64,000 nt of DNA from Sphingomonas jeddahensis (lineage in GTDB: Bacteria > Pseudomonadota > Alphaproteobacteria > Sphingomonadales > Sphingomonadaceae), in assembly GCF_001981525.1 (NCBI RefSeq), contig NZ_MPSB01000005.1:62001-126000 (forward strand), written 5' to 3'. Under the pieces are notes generated by a model. It saw nothing but the letters and a program-made list of their open reading frames with translations, did no database searches and was not told the origin of the DNA. Position numbers and translations under genes: made by a program. Each line of letters begins with the position of its first letter. The first letter of the stretch is position 1. Positions 61,265-64,000 of this stretch are shown in pieces.

Positions 61265-61695
61265 TGGCGGCGATCTGGACCCGGCCGATCGATCTTGCGC
61301 AGCTCACCGCGCTCGGCGACGGCGTGTTGCCGGGGCTGCTCGAGATCGAGTTCACCGAAGTGGGTGACGATTGGCTGCGCGCGCGCATGCCGGTGGGCCC
61401 GAAGGTGCACCAGCCGTTCGGGCGGCTGCACGGGGGCGCGTCGGTGGTGCTCGCCGAAACGGTAGCTTCGGTCGGGGGTGCGATGGCCGTGCCCGAGGGC
61501 AAGGTGACGGTCGGGCTCGACATCAACGCCAACCACGTTCGCGCCGCACGCGACGGCTATGTTCATGCAACCGCCAAGGCGGAACAGCTTGGCCGGACCA
61601 CGCAGGTGTGGACGATCCGCGTCGAGGATGATGCCGGCAAGCTGGTGTGCCTATCGCGCATGACCGCCGCGGTGATCGACGCGGCAGCGGGGTAG
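61264..61695 (+). CDS. PaaI-type hotdog thioesterase
   Basis: Hotdog-fold acyl-CoA thioesterase of the PaaI/YdiI group. 143 residues: MPVGPKVHQPFGRLHGGASV carries the HGG motif with the catalytic acidic residue following in VLAETVASVGGAMA. DINANHVRAARDGYVHATAK is the typical central helix and strand. The ATG overlaps the proS stop. Substrate unknown. Confidence 0.9.
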   Translation: MAAIWTRPIDLAQLTALGDGVLPGLLEIEFTEVGDDWLRARMPVGPKVHQPFGRLHGGASVVLAETVASVGGAMAVPEGKVTVGLDINANHVRAARDGYVHATAKAEQLGRTTQVWTIRVEDDAGKLVCLSRMTAAVIDAAAG

Positions 61696-61720
61696 GGCGC
61701 ACCACGCGTCCTCATGACCC

Positions 61721-61820
61721 TCGTCTTGCCGGGCATGTGCCGGCATCCAGCGAGCCGCCGCACTCCCCTCGTCGTTGGAGTTCGCAGATGGCTGATGCCG
61801 GGACGAGCCCGGCATCACGA
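61721..61820. repeat. Palindromic repeat between thioesterase and AIM24 genes
   Basis: Begins TCGTCTTGCCGGGCATGTGC and ends GGGACGAGCCCGGCATCACG. It lies between two convergent genes, where it could act as a bidirectional transcription end. Same family as the copies at 50247-50340 and 53742-53837. Confidence 0.65.
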
Positions 61821-61837
61821 CCTCGGTCACATCGCCC

Positions 61838-62668
61838 CTAGTCATTTCCCCCGATCAGGTCGCCCAAACCGCCGAGTACCGAGCCCTCACCGCGGTTTCC
61901 GCCGCCACCGCTGGCGGCGGCCATCATCCGGCCGGCCAAACGGGCGAACGGCAGCGACTGTATCCACACCTTGCCCGGTCCGGTCAGCCGGGCGAAGAAC
62001 ACGCCCTCGCCGCCGAAGAACATGCTCTTGACGCCGCGCACCATCTCAAGGTCGAAGTCGATTGATGGCGTGAACGCCGCAAGACAGCCCGTATCGACGT
62101 GGAGCTGCTCTCCCGGCCGAAGCTCGCGCTCCACCAGCGTGCCGCCCATTTGCACGAACACCCAGCCGTCCCCCTCCAGCTTCTGCATGATAAAGCCTTC
62201 GCCGCCGAACAGGCCGGTCATCATCCGGCGCTGGAACGCGACGCCGATCGACACGCCCTTGGCAGCGGCAAGAAAGCTGTCCTTCTGGCAGATCAGCGTG
62301 CCGCCGACATCGGCGAGCCGGATCGGCAGGATCGAGCCGGGCGTGGGGCTGGCAAAGGCGACACGCGCCTTGCCCGATCCGCGATGGGTGAAAACAGTGG
62401 TGAACAAGCTTTCGCCCGTCACCAGGCGCTTGCCCGCGCCGAGCAGTTTGCCCATGAACCCGCCATCCGCACCGCCGGAACCGTCGCCGAACACGGTGGT
62501 CATGTCGATCGAGGCATCCTTCCACACGAAGGCGCCGGCCTCGGCGACGGCGCTTTCGCCAGGATCGAGCTCGATCTCGACAAACTGGAGCTCCTGTCCC
62601 TTGATCTCGAAATCGATGTCGTCGGACAGGCCCGGGCGGGCAACGTGGGACCAGGGACCAGCAGCCAT
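61838..62668 (-). CDS. AIM24/TIGR00266 family protein
   Basis: 276-residue beta-sandwich protein of the TIGR00266 (AIM24-like) group. Motifs: IKGQELQFVEIELDPGESAV, the glycine-rich GKLLGAGKRLVTGESLFTTV, LICQKDSFLAAAKGVSIGVA and GEQLHVDTGCLAAFTPSID. A C-terminal Gly-rich tail follows. Biochemical role not known. Confidence 0.9.
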   Translation of the reverse strand: MAAGPWSHVARPGLSDDIDFEIKGQELQFVEIELDPGESAVAEAGAFVWKDASIDMTTVFGDGSGGADGGFMGKLLGAGKRLVTGESLFTTVFTHRGSGKARVAFASPTPGSILPIRLADVGGTLICQKDSFLAAAKGVSIGVAFQRRMMTGLFGGEGFIMQKLEGDGWVFVQMGGTLVERELRPGEQLHVDTGCLAAFTPSIDFDLEMVRGVKSMFFGGEGVFFARLTGPGKVWIQSLPFARLAGRMMAAASGGGGNRGEGSVLGGLGDLIGGND

Positions 62669-62823
62669 GCGTGAAGCTCCTTCAGCCGTGTTGATGAACT
62701 AACACAGTGGTAGCCGATCGGGCGCCTGTATGGGAAGAGCGTTGACGCTCGCCTTGGCAGGCCGGTATCAAGGTCGCGGGCGGTCCGATCCGGGCCGCCC
62801 TTGCTATTTCAAGGAGACGTCCT

Positions 62824-64000
62824 GTGACGATCACGCCCCTCATGCCCGTCTATCCCCGCTGCGGGGTGCGGCCGGTGCGAGGCGAGGGGTGCCATCTGAT
62901 CAGCGAGGACGGATCGCGCTACCTCGACTTCGCCAGCGGCATCGCGGTGAATGCGCTCGGCCACGGTCACCCCAAGCTCGTGAAGGCCATCGCCGATCAG
63001 GCGGCGACGCTGATGCACGTCAGCAATCTGTACGGGAGCCCGCAGGGCGAGCACTTCGCGCAGCGGCTGGTCGACAATACCTTCGCCGACACCGTGTTCT
63101 TCACCAACTCGGGCGCCGAAGCGGTAGAATGCGCGATCAAGACGGCGCGCCGCTACCATTTCGCCAACGGCAATCCCGAGCGGCACGACCTCATCACCTT
63201 CTCGATGGCGTTTCACGGCCGCACGATCGGCACGATCTCGGCCACCAACCAGGCCAAGATGCGCGACGGGTTCGAGCCGCTGCTGCCGGGGTTCAGGTAC
63301 GCCGAGTTCAACGATCTCGAAGGCGCGCTGGCGCTAATCGACGAGCATACCGCCGGCTTCCTGGTCGAGCCGATCCAGGGCGAGGGCGGCATCCGTGCCG
63401 CCCCGCCGGAGTTCCTCCAGGGCCTGCGCAAAGCATGCGACGAGCATGGCCTGCTGCTGGTGCTGGACGAAGTGCAGGCGGGCTATGGCCGCACCGGCAA
63501 GCTCTTCGCGCACGAGCTTTACGGCATCACGCCCGACATCATGGCGGTGGCCAAGGGCATCGGCGGCGGTTTCCCGCTCGGCGCGTGCCTTGCGACCGAG
63601 GAAGCGGCCAAGGGCATGGTGATCGGCACGCACGGCTCCACCTATGGCGGCAACCCGCTGGCGATGGCCGCTGGTGAGGCGGTGCTCGACGTCCTCCTGG
63701 AGGAGGGCTTCCTCGACAACGTCACCCGCATGGGCGAGCGGCTGCGCTCCAGCCTGGAGCAGATGATCCCCAATCACGATCACCTGTTCGACAGCGTCCG
63801 CGGACATGGGCTGATGCTCGGCCTCAAGCTCAAGAGCGACAGCCGTCGCTTCGTCGAGTTTGCGCGCGACAACCACGGCCTGCTGCTGGTCTCGGCGGGC
63901 GAGAATGTCGTGCGCATTCTCCCGCCGCTGGTGATCGACGAGAGTCACATCGCCGAGTGCCTCGAGAAGCTGAGCGAAGCGGCCCGCGTCTATGTGCCGG
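62824..64000 (+). CDS. argD: Acetylornithine aminotransferase (truncated by window end)
   Basis: Class-III PLP aminotransferase of arginine synthesis. It begins at the GTG at 62824 with RBS AAGGAG, and no stop is reached before 64000 (392 codons visible). Motifs: [56 protein letters not shown] and the PLP lysine Lys244 in [16 protein letters not shown]. It could act on succinyldiaminopimelate as well. About 400 residues would be complete, so only a few are missing. argF is expected next but lies outside the window. Confidence 0.95.
   Translation, partial: MTITPLMPVYPRCGVRPVRGEGCHLISEDGSRYLDFASGIAVNALGHGHPKLVKAIADQAATLMHVSNLYGSPQGEHFAQRLVDNTFADTVFFTNSGAEAVECAIKTARRYHFANGNPERHDLITFSMAFHGRTIGTISATNQAKMRDGFEPLLPGFRYAEFNDLEGALALIDEHTAGFLVEPIQGEGGIRAAPPEFLQGLRKACDEHGLLLVLDEVQAGYGRTGKLFAHELYGITPDIMAVAKGIGGGFPLGACLATEEAAKGMVIGTHGSTYGGNPLAMAAGEAVLDVLLEEGFLDNVTRMGERLRSSLEQMIPNHDHLFDSVRGHGLMLGLKLKSDSRRFVEFARDNHGLLLVSAGENVVRILPPLVIDESHIAECLEKLSEAARVYVP

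Overview
The window is high-GC alphaproteobacterial DNA, almost certainly from Sphingomonas or a close sphingomonad. The strongest marker is a serine palmitoyltransferase that matches the 420-residue Sphingomonas paucimobilis enzyme in length and in the positions of its key residues (His159, Lys265). Other markers are the PhyR/EcfG general stress locus, a tandem glycine riboswitch ahead of a split gcvPA/gcvPB operon, and several families of palindromic intergenic repeats typical of sphingomonads. No rRNA, tRNA, prophage or CRISPR array was seen.

Layout. 270-2199: general stress response (phyR, a one-TM small protein, ecfG, and a convergent NepR-like anti-sigma gene too short for most gene callers). 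2262-9177: glnE, bcp, a ferritin-like protein, an M23 peptidase, an IscA/ErpA scaffold, exonuclease III and a small exported protein behind a good sigma-54 promoter match. 9296-15339: a probable sphingolipid block (GNAT-like acyltransferase, desaturase, proB, SDR, ACP, SPT). 15395-19682: hybrid histidine kinase and the LPS-export permeases lptF-lptG. 19691-28038: pth, rplY, a TraB/GumN lipoprotein, glyQ-glyS and ppdK. 28380-36061: a small coiled-coil protein and a Tad/Flp pilus operon, cpaA-B-C-D-E then tadB-tadC, with no cpaF ATPase. 36108-38113: an alpha/beta hydrolase and a FAD oxidoreductase.

38157-47039 is a complete 8,883-bp Tn7-like transposon. It has 28-bp terminal inverted repeats (25/28 identical), a CTACC target duplication, and an operon of tnsA, a 75-codon ORF, tnsB, tnsC and tniQ in which each gene overlaps the next. 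Beyond the core are two genes whose products look like HTH plus RNase H-fold proteins lacking a full DDE set, and a pair of 28-bp direct repeats between the divergent tnsA and 408-aa genes. It sits exactly at the stop codon of rnhA. The core genes carry lesions (amber codon in tnsB, frameshift in tniQ, possibly a split tnsA), so it may be decaying. 47040-49486 continues the host genome with ispH-thrB-rnhA.

49567-55964 holds a lipoprotein, the glycine riboswitch and gcvT-gcvH-gcvPA-gcvPB with a small membrane gene coupled behind. Palindromic repeats lie between several of these genes, and one lies in frame inside gcvPB. 56089-58775 encodes a DUF885 protein and a DMT exporter. 59104-59676 encodes an orphan Cas5d-like protein with no other cas gene or array in view. 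The window ends with proS, a PaaI-type thioesterase, an AIM24/TIGR00266 protein and a truncated argD.

The two places that most deserve attention are the Tn7-like element with its two catalytically incomplete transposase-like proteins and its rnhA insertion point, and the orphan Cas5d.
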